The translations under genes and the position numbers were made by a program. Positions 33,287 through 42,309 of a DNA stretch of 64,000 bases are shown in pieces. Within the stretch, counting starts at the first letter, position 1. Each line of letters starts with the position of its first letter. The stretch is from an uncultured Oscillospiraceae bacterium (GTDB lineage: Bacteria; Bacillota; Clostridia; Oscillospirales; Oscillospiraceae). The notes beneath the pieces are model-generated. The model searched no databases, was not told where the DNA came from, and saw only the letters and a program-made list of their open reading frames with translations. The DNA lies in the NCBI GenBank assembly GCA_934552825.1, contig CAKTEQ010000001.1:310001-374000 (forward strand), in the 5' to 3' direction.

Positions 33287-34594
33287 TTAGTTCAGCGGCG
33301 CCCCGGTCTCGTCCAGGGTCACTGTGAATTTAAGCGTCTCGCCATCCCGGTATACAAGTATTTCCACCTTGTCACCGGGGGCGTAATTGGCTTTTGCCTC
33401 GCCCAGGTCCTCCTTGGAGAGGATCATGCTGCTGCCCAGCTTTGTGATGATATCTCCCGCCTGAACGCCTGCTTTGTCGCAGCAGCCGCCGGCGGCCACT
33501 TCAGTGACATAAGCGCCCTGAGGCACGTCATAATATGCAGCAGTGGTCTTATCCATTGTACGCACGATAATGTTAAGGGTAGGCTCGCCCGTGGACACAT
33601 ATCCATTGGTCACCAGCTCCTCCGCCACCTTCATGGCATCATTGATAGGTATCGCAAATCCGAGTCCCTCGACCGTGCTGTTGGAATACTTCGCCGTTAC
33701 CACGCCGATCACCCTGCCGGTAGAGTCGAACACGGGCCCTCCGGAATTGCCGGAGTTCACCGCGGCATCTATCTGGAACATATTGATGGCGTCATAGCGA
33801 TCTGTACTTATCATACGGTCAAGCGCAGAGACCGCGCCGGTAGTCAGGGAGTTCGTCAGTTCGCCCAGGGGATTGCCGATGACCGCCACATCCTCGCCCA
33901 CGACAATGTCGTCGCTGTCGCCCAGGTTCACAGGTGTCAGCCCCGCGGCGTTTATCTTCAGCACGGCGATGTCGCTGTCGTTATCCGCGCCCATCACACT
34001 TGCCTCGTATTCGCTGCCGTCGTTGAGCGTAACGGTGATCGTTGTGCCGTCGGAAACAACGTGGTTATTCGTGAGGATGTACCCGTCTTCGCTGATTACA
34101 AAGCCTGTTCCGGCGGATGCCGCCGTGGTCACCTGGCCGAAGATGTTCAAAGCCGTTGTCTCCGTCCTGATGGAGACGACGCTGTCAACATACTGCTTAT
34201 ATATTTCGCTGGGTGTCATCGCCTCGGAGTCCTTTGCAAACGTCTTAAGGGCCGGGACGGAACTGTCCGCCGTGTCCGCGCCGCTCTCCTCGGGAGTTAT
34301 CTCCGGCTGGGTCGTCTCCGTCTCTATGGCGGGTCTGACCATACGCATGATGCCGTTCCAGCTTGCGACGCCTCCAACTCCCGCAGCGCCGCATATTACC
34401 AGAGCCGCGAGGCAGATGGCCGTTATCTTGAGCCAGCCGCCCTTTTTCTTCTTAGGGTGCTGCTCCTGAGCGCTCTGCCGGCTGGCGTACTCCCGGACGG
34501 GAGATGGACCATAATCGCCCGTCCGCGCGTAAGTCCTCTTTTCGCCGTAATCGCGATTTATATTTTCACCAGGGAAATAATCTCTGTTGTTCAT
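33287..34594 (-). CDS. htrA: HtrA/DegP-like serine protease with PDZ domain
   Basis: 435 residues: a cytoplasmic charged N-terminus, one membrane helix (about 54-75), an outward trypsin-like domain with His178 (TNNHVV), Asp208 (DSDIAVLK) and Ser284 (GNSGGPVF), and one C-terminal PDZ domain (about 335-430). It is a membrane-anchored quality-control protease for exported proteins. Length and single PDZ match Firmicutes HtrA. Confidence 0.94.
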   Translation of the reverse strand: MNNRDYFPGENINRDYGEKRTYARTGDYGPSPVREYASRQSAQEQHPKKKKGGWLKITAICLAALVICGAAGVGGVASWNGIMRMVRPAIETETTQPEITPEESGADTADSSVPALKTFAKDSEAMTPSEIYKQYVDSVVSIRTETTALNIFGQVTTAASAGTGFVISEDGYILTNNHVVSDGTTITVTLNDGSEYEASVMGADNDSDIAVLKINAAGLTPVNLGDSDDIVVGEDVAVIGNPLGELTNSLTTGAVSALDRMISTDRYDAINMFQIDAAVNSGNSGGPVFDSTGRVIGVVTAKYSNSTVEGLGFAIPINDAMKVAEELVTNGYVSTGEPTLNIIVRTMDKTTAAYYDVPQGAYVTEVAAGGCCDKAGVQAGDIITKLGSSMILSKEDLGEAKANYAPGDKVEILVYRDGETLKFTVTLDETGAPLN

Positions 34595-34787
34595 TCTTAA
34601 CGCCTCTTTTCATCTTGTCCGGTCTCCCGAACCATTGACTGTCATTATATTACCCCATCAAAAAGCAAAAAGCATGAAGAAAAATAGAATAATTTATTAA
34701 CATTTTGCAAACACGGATATTTATCCGGTTATGTACATAGCTATTTACCTATAAATTTCTTCAATAGGGTCAATCCGAAAACGGTAT
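34595..34787. other. AT-rich divergent intergenic region
   Basis: Between htrA and the rightward lipoprotein operon. It contains two small symmetric sequences, CGGATA-TT-TATCCG (34714-34727) and TATGTACATA (34730-34739), possible regulator sites. No ORF with an RBS was seen. Confidence 0.4.
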
Positions 34788-34816
34788 TTGCCTGCCAATG
34801 ATATCCGCTTTATAAT
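34788..34816 (+). promoter_or_regulatory. Promoter of lipoprotein-OYE locus 2
   Basis: TTGCCT (34788-34793), 17 bp, TATAAT (34811-34816), about 100 bp before the lipoprotein start. A GTGCACA half-site resembling the TetR operator of locus 1 lies just after the -10. Confidence 0.65.
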
Positions 34817-34914
34817 CCAGATATACACAGTGCACAAAAAACCGGTGCCTCCGTCGCCCGTTTTCGTGCATTTATGAGGTTACCCCGTTCAATCAGACAA
34901 AAGGAGGAAAATTT

Positions 34915-36000
34915 ATGAAAAAGTTCTTGGCAATCGTTCTGGCACTGGTCATGATATTCTCCCTGGCATCCCTGACTGCGTGCGGAGACAAAGAAGAAAA
35001 GATCACTCCCGAAAATACGGAGAACACCGAAAACACGGATGTTGAGGTCCCCGAGGAGACAGAAGAGGAAAAGATGGAACGCCTGACCAGCTCCAAACCC
35101 AACGAGTATGTGGCGGAAAAGCTGGAAGCCGGCATGGAAGTCACCGTGGCTCTCCTGGCTGTTGAGTTCGGTGCCTCCGCGATGCAGGAACTGGATAAGG
35201 GCTTCCGGGAGGGCTTTGAGGCCGCCGGATATTCTTATACTTCCTCCGCGTTCAACCTGGACACAGCCGTCCAGATAAGCTCTATCGAGAATTACGTCAC
35301 TATGGGCGTCGCCCTCATCATCACAATGTCCTTTGACGACTCCGTCATCGACACCGTCCACCAGGCGATGGAGGCCGGTACATACATGGCAATGTGGGGC
35401 AGCGAGGTCAGCTATGAGGTCTCCGTCTCCACAAGGCGCGACTCCGCCGCCTTCGGCAAGGTCGTCGGCGATATGCTCAATGCGTGGGCAGAATACGCCC
35501 ATCCCGACGAGGTCGTTAAGGCCGCACTCCTGGACAACATCTCCAACCCTGCTTACATCATGACTGTCGACGGCATCAAGCAGGCCGTTGAAGAGGGCGG
35601 CGTCGTGGAGATCGTCTACGAGGCTCAGGCTGAGAGCATGGACACTGAGTCCGGCTTCAGCTTTGCGGAGAACGCCTACACCTCCGACTCCGGCATCCAG
35701 ATGTTCATCGGCATGACATTTGCTCAGGCGCTGGGCATGAACAACTTCGTCATCAGCAAGAACGTGGCCAACATCGACGATTACGGCGTGTTCGCCTACG
35801 ACAAGGATGAGCTTGCTCCCGAGCTGCTGGCTGACGAGGGCAGCGCTTTCCGCGGCTACGCCTCCGTGGGCGGCGAAAACCAGTACAGCTTCATGCTGGG
35901 GCTGTGCCTTGAGCTTCTCAACGGCGAGCTTGAGCCGGGCACCGTGGTCACAGAGAACCTCTGGGCAAAGACGGACTTCGGCTATGAATACTCCGCATAA
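34915..36000 (+). CDS. Sugar-type periplasmic-binding lipoprotein (copy 2)
   Basis: 361 residues: signal peptide with lipobox SLTAC, a Glu/Thr-rich linker (about 22-55), then a Peripla_BP_4-like domain. It is a paralogue of the lipoprotein at 11806, with the same linker type, a shared NYVTMG segment and a similar C-terminal end. RBS AAGGAGG. It is the first gene of a two-gene unit with an OYE-family reductase; no ABC permease or ATPase is near. It most likely captures or senses the reductase substrate. Confidence 0.85.
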   Translation: MKKFLAIVLALVMIFSLASLTACGDKEEKITPENTENTENTDVEVPEETEEEKMERLTSSKPNEYVAEKLEAGMEVTVALLAVEFGASAMQELDKGFREGFEAAGYSYTSSAFNLDTAVQISSIENYVTMGVALIITMSFDDSVIDTVHQAMEAGTYMAMWGSEVSYEVSVSTRRDSAAFGKVVGDMLNAWAEYAHPDEVVKAALLDNISNPAYIMTVDGIKQAVEEGGVVEIVYEAQAESMDTESGFSFAENAYTSDSGIQMFIGMTFAQALGMNNFVISKNVANIDDYGVFAYDKDELAPELLADEGSAFRGYASVGGENQYSFMLGLCLELLNGELEPGTVVTENLWAKTDFGYEYSA

Positions 36001-36034
36001 ACCGATTGGTTCCTTATAAACACACTTAAAACCG

Positions 36035-36066
36035 AAAATAGCCGTCGCTCTGGCGGCGGCTATTTT
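36035..36066 (+). terminator. Hairpin between lipoprotein and OYE gene, locus 2
   Basis: Stem AAAATAGCCG / CGGCTATTTT extended by a CGC/GCG pair. Being inside the operon, it probably ends a share of transcripts after the lipoprotein, as in locus 1. Confidence 0.6.
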
Positions 36067-36093
36067 CCTGCGAAACGACAAGGAGAATGCACA

Positions 36094-38079
36094 ATGACTA
36101 ACCGCTATCCAACGCTGCTCTCGCCTATCCGGGTGGGCAATCACATACTCAAAAACAGAATGACGAACGGCCCCAGCTCCCCCCACTTCATCCAGGGTGG
36201 GGAGAACTACCCCACCGACGCCTTTATTCAGGTAATGGCAAACAGAGCCGCGGGGGGCGCGGCGCTCATCACCTGCAGCGGCATCCGGGATATGCCCCCC
36301 GGCGCCAGCAACGTGACCGGCGACTCCCGGCACACCATGGGCGGCCGATTCACCCTTTTCGACATCTATGATCCTCAGGCCCAGGAGTACATCTCCCAGC
36401 TTGTGGAGGCTATACATTACTATGGTTCTCTCGCCACCATGGAGATATTCCCTCCCGACTTCCATCTTGACAAACCCAATTACGACATCAGCTCCGGTAT
36501 CCCCTCCCTCATGGTGGAGGGTGACGGGCACGCCAGCAAAATCGGCGAGGAGATCCCCGAGCACCAGATGAAATTCATCGCAGACTATATGGCGAACCAG
36601 TCCCTGCTCCTCAAGGACTGCGGCTTTGACGGCGTGTTCGTACATATGTCGTATAAGGCGACGCTCCTTGGGCGCAGCCTTTCCCGCATCACCAATAAGC
36701 GCACCGACAAATACGGCGGGAGCCTGGAAAACCGCTGCCGCTTCCCCTTCATGGTCTGTGACAGGATCAAGGAGGTGTGCGGAAAGGACTTCATCATCGA
36801 GGCGAGCATCTCCGGCTACGATCCCCTGCCGGACGGCTGGACTCTTGAGGAAACTACCGAGTTCATGAAGCTCGCCGAGGGACACATTGATATAGTTCAG
36901 CTCCGCAACAGCGAGATAGACCCCGCCCATCCCACGGGCTATAATCCGGAAGCCCGCCCCTTCGTCTACATGGCGGAGGCCGCGAAGAAGGCCAACAGCT
37001 CCGTCCTCGTGAGCACCATCGGCGGCTATCTTGACCCTGAGGCTTCTGAGGAGATCCTCGCTGCCGGCAAGGCGGATATAATCGCCATGGCGCGCCCCTG
37101 GATATCCAATCCCGACTACGGTAAGCTCGTAAAGGACGGGCGCGCCGAGGATATTGTCCCCTGCATCCGCTGCAACAAGTGCCACCGCTCCAGTTACGCG
37201 GACCCCTGGACCAGCGTCTGCTCCGTGAACCCGAAGCACGGTCTCGAGCATAAGCTGGACCGGATGATAAAGCCAGTGGAGCGGATAAAGAAGGTCGCCG
37301 TCGTGGGAGGCGGCGTGGCGGGCATGAAAGCCGCCATTCTTCTCAGCGAGCGCGGACACCGGGTCACGCTCTTCGAAAAGAGCGGCAGGCTCGGCGGCAT
37401 TCTCAATATTCTTGACAACGTGAGCTTCAAGTGGCCCGTTACCAACTTCAAGGATTACCTTGTGCAACAGGTGGAAAAGCACAATATCACGGTGCAGCTC
37501 GGCGTTGAGGTCACAAAGGAGGAGCTGCTCATGGATGAGTTCGACTCCGTCGTATTAGCCGTTGGCGCTAGCCCCGTTATCCCGCCTATCCCCGGTGTGG
37601 AGCGGGAACATGTAATCACTGCCATAGATGCCTACGCCCAACCTGACAGGGTAAGGGGCAGGGTCGTCGTCATCGGCGGCGGTGAGATAGGTGTCGAGTG
37701 CGGAATGTATATGTGTGATTTGGGGCACGAAGCCAAGGTTCTGGAGATGGCAGGTACGCTGGCTCAGGACTCCACCCCCATCCATTTCTACACCATGTTC
37801 CGCACGGCGTGGCAGTCCCGTGAGGGCTTCTCCTCCGAGGTAAACGCCCGTGTAACGCGCATCGAGGATAACGGCGTTTACTTTGAGCGGGAGGGCGAAG
37901 AGCATTTCGTCCATGCAGACACGGTCATCCTCGCCGCCGGTATGAAGGCGAATGTCGACGAGGCCTTCGCCCTCAGCGACAGCAGCGTATACGATAGCTT
38001 CCGTATAGGCGACTGCGTCCATGCGGGCAATATCCAGAAAGCTCAGCGCAGCGCCCTCGGCGCCGCATCCAATATTTGA
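36094..38079 (+). CDS. OYE-family FMN/4Fe-4S/FAD oxidoreductase (copy 2)
   Basis: 661 residues, same layout as the enzyme at 8869: FMN barrel, cluster cysteines 357, 360, 363 and 376 (CX2CX2CX12C), FAD motif VVGGGVAGM at 402-410 and VVVIGGGEIGVE for NAD(P)H. The pair share PHFIQ.GENYPTD near residue 30 and the altered active-site segment, here HMSYKATL (184-191). The C-termini also align (GDC...GNI.KA.RSA). RBS AAGGAG. Predicted to reduce an activated double bond of an unknown substrate, with electrons passing through FAD and the iron-sulfur cluster to FMN. Confidence 0.88.
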   Translation: MTNRYPTLLSPIRVGNHILKNRMTNGPSSPHFIQGGENYPTDAFIQVMANRAAGGAALITCSGIRDMPPGASNVTGDSRHTMGGRFTLFDIYDPQAQEYISQLVEAIHYYGSLATMEIFPPDFHLDKPNYDISSGIPSLMVEGDGHASKIGEEIPEHQMKFIADYMANQSLLLKDCGFDGVFVHMSYKATLLGRSLSRITNKRTDKYGGSLENRCRFPFMVCDRIKEVCGKDFIIEASISGYDPLPDGWTLEETTEFMKLAEGHIDIVQLRNSEIDPAHPTGYNPEARPFVYMAEAAKKANSSVLVSTIGGYLDPEASEEILAAGKADIIAMARPWISNPDYGKLVKDGRAEDIVPCIRCNKCHRSSYADPWTSVCSVNPKHGLEHKLDRMIKPVERIKKVAVVGGGVAGMKAAILLSERGHRVTLFEKSGRLGGILNILDNVSFKWPVTNFKDYLVQQVEKHNITVQLGVEVTKEELLMDEFDSVVLAVGASPVIPPIPGVEREHVITAIDAYAQPDRVRGRVVVIGGGEIGVECGMYMCDLGHEAKVLEMAGTLAQDSTPIHFYTMFRTAWQSREGFSSEVNARVTRIEDNGVYFEREGEEHFVHADTVILAAGMKANVDEAFALSDSSVYDSFRIGDCVHAGNIQKAQRSALGAASNI

Positions 38080-38102
38080 TAATTTCCTTATCTCCATTAT
38101 CT

Positions 38103-38136
38103 TGCCGCCGGCGGGAGTCTCTCCCCGCCGGCGGCA
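38103..38136 (+). terminator. Terminator of locus 2
   Basis: 13-bp stem TGCCGCCGGCGGG with a 7-base loop followed by CCTTTTATT. Confidence 0.85.
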
Positions 38137-38173
38137 CCTTTTATTAAAATAGTCCTCTGTCCGGGGCTTTTTA

Positions 38174-38202
38174 TTGACTTTCATTATGAAAAATATTAGA
38201 AT
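38174..38202 (+). promoter_or_regulatory. Promoter of the oxoamine synthase-SDR pair
   Basis: TTGACT (38174-38179), 17 bp, TAGAAT (38197-38202), 55 bp before the start. Confidence 0.65.
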
Positions 38203-38256
38203 TTACCTGTGTTTTGAGAGAGCGGCATCAGCCGCAAGAGAGGAGTTTTATTCAAA

Positions 38257-39438
38257 ATGATAGACATCTTTGACAAATTCGGTAAATTCACCACAGCGAA
38301 AGAACTGCGTGAAATGGATCTCTTCCCCTACTTCCGTGAGCTTGAGTCCCGTCAAGACGTCGAGGTCATCATGGAGGGCAAGCGCCGCATTATGCTCGGC
38401 TCCAACAATTATCTGGGGCTCACCACAAATCCGGAGATAATCGAGGCCGGCAAAAAGGCGCTGGACGAATACGGCACAGGCTGCTCCGGCTCCCGTCTGC
38501 TCAACGGTACTCTCGTGCTCCATCTCCAGTTTGAAAAGGAGATGGCGGAATTTCTCCGCAAGGAGGACTGCGTTACCTTCTCCACGGGCTTCCAGTCAAA
38601 TCTGGGCATTATCAGTGCGGTCGTCGGTATGCACGACTATGTCATCTGTGACCGGGAAAACCACGCCAGCATTTATGACGGCTGCCGTCTTGCCTACGGC
38701 AAGATGCTCCGCTACCGCCACAATGACATGGAGGATCTTGAGCGTCAGCTCCAGCGCGTTCCCGAAAACGCCGGCTGCCTCATCGTCACCGACGGCGTGT
38801 TCTCTATGGGCGGAGACATTGCAAACCTGCCCGAGATAGTGCGTCTCGCGAAGAAATACGGCGCACGGATCATGGTTGACGACGCCCACGCCTTCGGCGT
38901 GATCGGTGAGGGCGGCCGCGGCACCGCCAGCTACTTCGGCCTGGAGGACCAAGTGGATATCTATATGGGTACCTTCTCCAAGAGTCTCGCCTCTCTGGGC
39001 GGATACATGGCGGCGTCCGCCGAAGCATGCGACTACGTTCGCTGCAACTCCCGCCCCTATATGTTCTCCGCTTCCGTGACGCCCGCGTGTATCGCCGTCG
39101 CCACAGCGGCCCTTCGCCATCTGAAGGTGCACCCCGACCTGCCGAGAAAGCTCCTCAACATCTCCCAGTATATGAGGGACGGCCTTCACGCCCGCGGAGT
39201 GAAGATAATGGATGCCGAAACGCCCATCATACCTATCTATACATATGACCCCATCGTGACCCTGCGGGCTCAGAAAGAGCTCTATGAGCGGGGGGTATAT
39301 GTCAACGCCACCCTGCCCCCTGCCTGCGCTCAGGGCGAGTGCCTCCTCCGTTGCACTCTCATGGCCACCCACACGAAGGAGCTTGTTGACGAGGCTGTCG
39401 AAATAATCGCCGACGTACTGAAGAATTACGAGTTATGA
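38257..39438 (+). CDS. Alpha-oxoamine synthase (SPT/AONS/KBL family)
   Basis: A 393-residue PLP enzyme that condenses an amino acid with an acyl thioester and releases CO2 to give an alpha-amino ketone. Family motifs: LGSNNYLGL, GTGCSGSR, FSTGFQSN, RHNDMEDLE, TDGVFSMGGD, DDAHAFG and the PLP lysine in TFSKSLASLGG. It could be serine palmitoyltransferase, 8-amino-7-oxononanoate synthase (BioF) or 2-amino-3-ketobutyrate ligase. No biotin or threonine gene is near, and the overlapping SDR gene fits a 3-ketosphinganine-type pathway better. RBS AGGAG. Specificity is inferred from context only. Confidence 0.85.
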   Translation: MIDIFDKFGKFTTAKELREMDLFPYFRELESRQDVEVIMEGKRRIMLGSNNYLGLTTNPEIIEAGKKALDEYGTGCSGSRLLNGTLVLHLQFEKEMAEFLRKEDCVTFSTGFQSNLGIISAVVGMHDYVICDRENHASIYDGCRLAYGKMLRYRHNDMEDLERQLQRVPENAGCLIVTDGVFSMGGDIANLPEIVRLAKKYGARIMVDDAHAFGVIGEGGRGTASYFGLEDQVDIYMGTFSKSLASLGGYMAASAEACDYVRCNSRPYMFSASVTPACIAVATAALRHLKVHPDLPRKLLNISQYMRDGLHARGVKIMDAETPIIPIYTYDPIVTLRAQKELYERGVYVNATLPPACAQGECLLRCTLMATHTKELVDEAVEIIADVLKNYEL

Positions 39439-40223
39439 AAAAAGTCGCCGTTATAACAGGGGGCTCCAGCGGCATAGGCAAGGCCGCCTGCGCCGCCTTT
39501 GCTCGAAAGGGATACCGGGTCTACGAACTCAGCCGGTCCGGCTCAGACTATGGCGAAGTGCGCCACATAACAGCCGACGTGACGGATGAGTTCTCCGTCC
39601 GGGGCGCGATAGACACGATCTTTGACCTTGAAGGGCGCATCGATGTGCTTATAAATAACGCCGGCTTCGGCATATCCGGAGCCGTGGAAGCGGAGAGCGT
39701 TGAGGACGCGATGCGGCTTTTCGACGTTAACTTCTTCGGCGCGGTGCGCGCCATACGGGCGGCGGTACCCCATATGCGCAGCCAAGGCTTCGGCAGGGTG
39801 ATCTGCCTCAGCTCCGTTGCAGCGCCCTGCGCCATTCCCTTTCAGGCGTATTATTCCTGCACAAAGTCCGCAGTCAACACCCTCGTTTGCGCTCTGCGCA
39901 ATGAACTGGGGCGGTTCAATATCAAGGTCTGCGCCGTGATGCCCGGAGACATCAAAACCGGCTTCACCGCCGCCCGGGAGAAGGCAATGGCTCTGGACGA
40001 CGTCTACGGCGGCGCCGTCGGGCGCGCTGTGGGCTCCATGGAGAAGGATGAGCAGAGCGGCATGACGCCTGAGCGGGTCGCCCGTGTCCTTCTCAGCGCA
40101 GCTGAAAAGAAAAATCCCCGCCCGCTTTATACCGTCGGCATCAAGTACAAATTCTTCGTCTTTCTGGCAAAGATACTGCCTCTGCGGCTCAGCAACTGGA
40201 TAATCGGCAAAATGTATGGCTGA
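39435..40223 (+). CDS. SDR dehydrogenase coupled to the oxoamine synthase
   Basis: 262 residues. TGGSSGIG turn, LSRS after strand 2 (favouring NADPH), NNAGFG, Ser in CLSSVAAP and the YSCTK catalytic pair. The C-terminus is hydrophobic and basic (KFFVFLAKILPLRLSNW), as in SDRs that act on lipids at the membrane. Its ATG overlaps the previous stop by 4 bp, so it is co-translated. A role in reducing the amino ketone to an amino alcohol, like 3-ketodihydrosphingosine reductase, is inference. Confidence 0.85.
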   Translation: MKKVAVITGGSSGIGKAACAAFARKGYRVYELSRSGSDYGEVRHITADVTDEFSVRGAIDTIFDLEGRIDVLINNAGFGISGAVEAESVEDAMRLFDVNFFGAVRAIRAAVPHMRSQGFGRVICLSSVAAPCAIPFQAYYSCTKSAVNTLVCALRNELGRFNIKVCAVMPGDIKTGFTAAREKAMALDDVYGGAVGRAVGSMEKDEQSGMTPERVARVLLSAAEKKNPRPLYTVGIKYKFFVFLAKILPLRLSNWIIGKMYG

Positions 40224-40249
40224 AATGCAGATTTTACCTGTAAAATCGG

Positions 40250-40278
40250 TTGACGATTGGAACTAATGAGTATATAAT
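40250..40278 (+). promoter_or_regulatory. Promoter of thiolase-atoDA
   Basis: TTGACG (40250-40255), 17 bp, TATAAT (40273-40278), 67 bp before the thiolase start. Confidence 0.75.
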
Positions 40279-40344
40279 TTCTGCGGTTAAATATACCCCA
40301 TGTATCATTAATCGGGTTAATATTTTTTAAATGGAGGTTTTCCC

Positions 40345-41541
40345 ATGAAAGAAATCTATGCAGTATCCTGCTGCAGAACAGCTATCGGCTCTTTTCAGGG
40401 CTCTCTGAAGGATACTCCCGCTCCCAAGCTCGGCGCTATCGTCGTTAAGGAAGCTCTCAACCGCGCAGGTCTGAAGCCTGAGCAGGTGGACGAGCTGATG
40501 TTCGGCTGCATCCTGACAGCAGGTCTCGGCCAGAACGTGGCACGCCAGGTAGCTCTGGGTGCAGGTCTGCCCGTAGAAGTTCCCGCTTACACAGTGGGCA
40601 TGGTCTGCGGCTCCGGCATGAAGTCCGTCATCGAGGGCGCACGCGCCATCGCTGCCGGCGACGCTGACGTTATCGTCTGCGGCGGTGCTGAGAACATGAC
40701 AGCTGCTCCCTACACAGTGCCCTCCGCAAGAGGCGGCGCACGTATGTTCAACACAACTATGGTCGACTCCATGGTCAACGACGGTCTGTGGGATGTTTAT
40801 AACAACTACCACATGGGCACAACAGCCGAGAACGTCTGCGATCAGTACGGCATCACACGCGAAGAGCTGGACGCTTTCGCTCTGGCTTCCCAGCAGAAGA
40901 CAGCCGCAGCTCAGGCAGCAGGCAAGTTCGAAGCTGAGATCGTTCCCGTGCCCGTAAAGGTCAAGAAGGAAACTGTCGAGTTTAAGGTTGACGAGTATCC
41001 CAAGGCAAACACAACAGCTGAAGGTCTTGCAAAGCTGAAGGGCGCATTCCCCCAGTCCAACGGCGAGAAGGGCAGCCGCGTAACAGCCGGCAACGCTTCC
41101 GGCATCAATGACGGCGCAGCCTGCATCATCCTCGCTTCCGGCGAAGCTGTCAAGAAGTACGGTCTCAAGCCCATGGCAAAGCTGGTCTCCTACGGCCAGG
41201 GCGGCGTTGATCCCAAGGTCATGGGTCTCGGCCCCATCCCCGCTTCCCGCCAGGCTCTTGAGAAGGCTAACCTGACTATCGACGACATGGACCTCATCGA
41301 AGCTAACGAAGCTTTCGCAGCTCAGTCCGTGGCAGTTGCCCGCGACCTGAAGTTCGATATGTCCAAGGTCAACGTAAACGGCGGCGCTATCGCTCTGGGT
41401 CACCCCGTAGGCGCATCCGGCGCACGTATCATCGTCACACTGCTCCACGAGCTGCAGAAGAGAGACGACGCAAAGAAGGGTCTCGCTACTCTGTGCATCG
41501 GCGGCGGCATGGGCGTTGCTACAATCTGGGAGAAGTGCTGA
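40345..41541 (+). CDS. thlA: Acetyl-CoA C-acetyltransferase (thiolase)
   Basis: 398 residues, biosynthetic thiolase joining two acetyl-CoA into acetoacetyl-CoA (or the reverse). Catalytic Cys88 (VCGSGMK), His353 (GHPVGASG) and Cys384 (CIGGG) are in place, with NEAFAAQ. RBS TGGAGG. Codon use is strongly restricted (GCT/GCA, ACA, CTG, GGC), as in highly expressed genes. It is followed by both CoA-transferase subunits, fitting butyrate or acetoacetate metabolism. Confidence 0.96.
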   Translation: MKEIYAVSCCRTAIGSFQGSLKDTPAPKLGAIVVKEALNRAGLKPEQVDELMFGCILTAGLGQNVARQVALGAGLPVEVPAYTVGMVCGSGMKSVIEGARAIAAGDADVIVCGGAENMTAAPYTVPSARGGARMFNTTMVDSMVNDGLWDVYNNYHMGTTAENVCDQYGITREELDAFALASQQKTAAAQAAGKFEAEIVPVPVKVKKETVEFKVDEYPKANTTAEGLAKLKGAFPQSNGEKGSRVTAGNASGINDGAACIILASGEAVKKYGLKPMAKLVSYGQGGVDPKVMGLGPIPASRQALEKANLTIDDMDLIEANEAFAAQSVAVARDLKFDMSKVNVNGGAIALGHPVGASGARIIVTLLHELQKRDDAKKGLATLCIGGGMGVATIWEKC

Positions 41542-41619
41542 ACTAACTGAAGCATATCCGGTGAGGGGCGGCTTTGCCGTCCCCTTGCTGTACAATTATT
41601 TGTTTGGAGGAATTAACAA

Positions 41620-42309
41620 ATGGGTAAGGTTATCTCTATTGAAGAGGCTGTTGCCAAAATCCCTGACGGCGCTACCGTAATGTTCGGCGGCTTCATGGGC
41701 TGCGGCAACGCTCATAAGCTCATCGACGCTCTGGCAAAGAGCGGCAAGAAGGACCTGACAATGATCTGCAACGACGCTTCCATGGCCGGCGGCCCTCTCG
41801 GCGAGGACTACTACGGCGTAGCTAAGCTCGTTCACAATCACCAGATCAAGAAGCTCATCGCAACTCATGTCGGTCTGAACCCCGAGGTTGCAACACAGAA
41901 CATGCAGGAAGGCACACTGGAAGTCATCCTGGTTCCCCAGGGCTCCATGGCTGAGATGATCCGCGCAGGCGGCGCAGGTCTCGGCGGCGTCCTCACTCCC
42001 ACAGGCGTAGGCACGATCATCGAGGAGTCTCCTCTGTGCCTGGGCAAGCAGACAATCAACGGCAAAGACTATCTGCTGATGGCTCCTCTGCACGCTGATA
42101 TCGCTGTTGTCGCAGCTTACACTGTCGACACATTCGGCAATATGTGGTTCAAGGGCGATACACGTAACTTCAACACAGTTATGGCTACCGCAGCTGACAC
42201 AGTTATCGTTGAGTGCGAAGAACTGGTCGAGCTGGGCGGCATCGACCCCAACAACGTCGTAGTATCCGGCGCTTATGTTGACTACATCGTAGAAGGAGGC
42301 AAATACTAA
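41620..42309 (+). CDS. atoD: CoA-transferase subunit A (acetate/acetoacetate type)
   Basis: 229 residues, alpha subunit of a family-I CoA-transferase: VMFGGFMGCGNAHKL, MPLH-like APLHADIA, and GLNPE region follow AtoD/CtfA/ScoA. With subunit B it moves CoA between acetate, butyrate and acetoacetate. RBS TGGAGG. Stop and next start overlap by one base (TAATG), so the subunits are translationally coupled. Same biased codon use as thlA. Confidence 0.94.
   Translation: MGKVISIEEAVAKIPDGATVMFGGFMGCGNAHKLIDALAKSGKKDLTMICNDASMAGGPLGEDYYGVAKLVHNHQIKKLIATHVGLNPEVATQNMQEGTLEVILVPQGSMAEMIRAGGAGLGGVLTPTGVGTIIEESPLCLGKQTINGKDYLLMAPLHADIAVVAAYTVDTFGNMWFKGDTRNFNTVMATAADTVIVECEELVELGGIDPNNVVVSGAYVDYIVEGGKY

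Noticed and set aside
34810..37482. 890-codon open frame on the minus strand across the lipoprotein and OYE genes of locus 2
   Set aside because: It is antisense to two well-supported genes, has no RBS or recognisable domains, and arises from GC-rich codon structure.
40327..41595. 422-codon antisense frame across thiolase, rich in Cys and Ser
   Set aside because: The composition mirrors the biased codons of thiolase on the other strand; no RBS.
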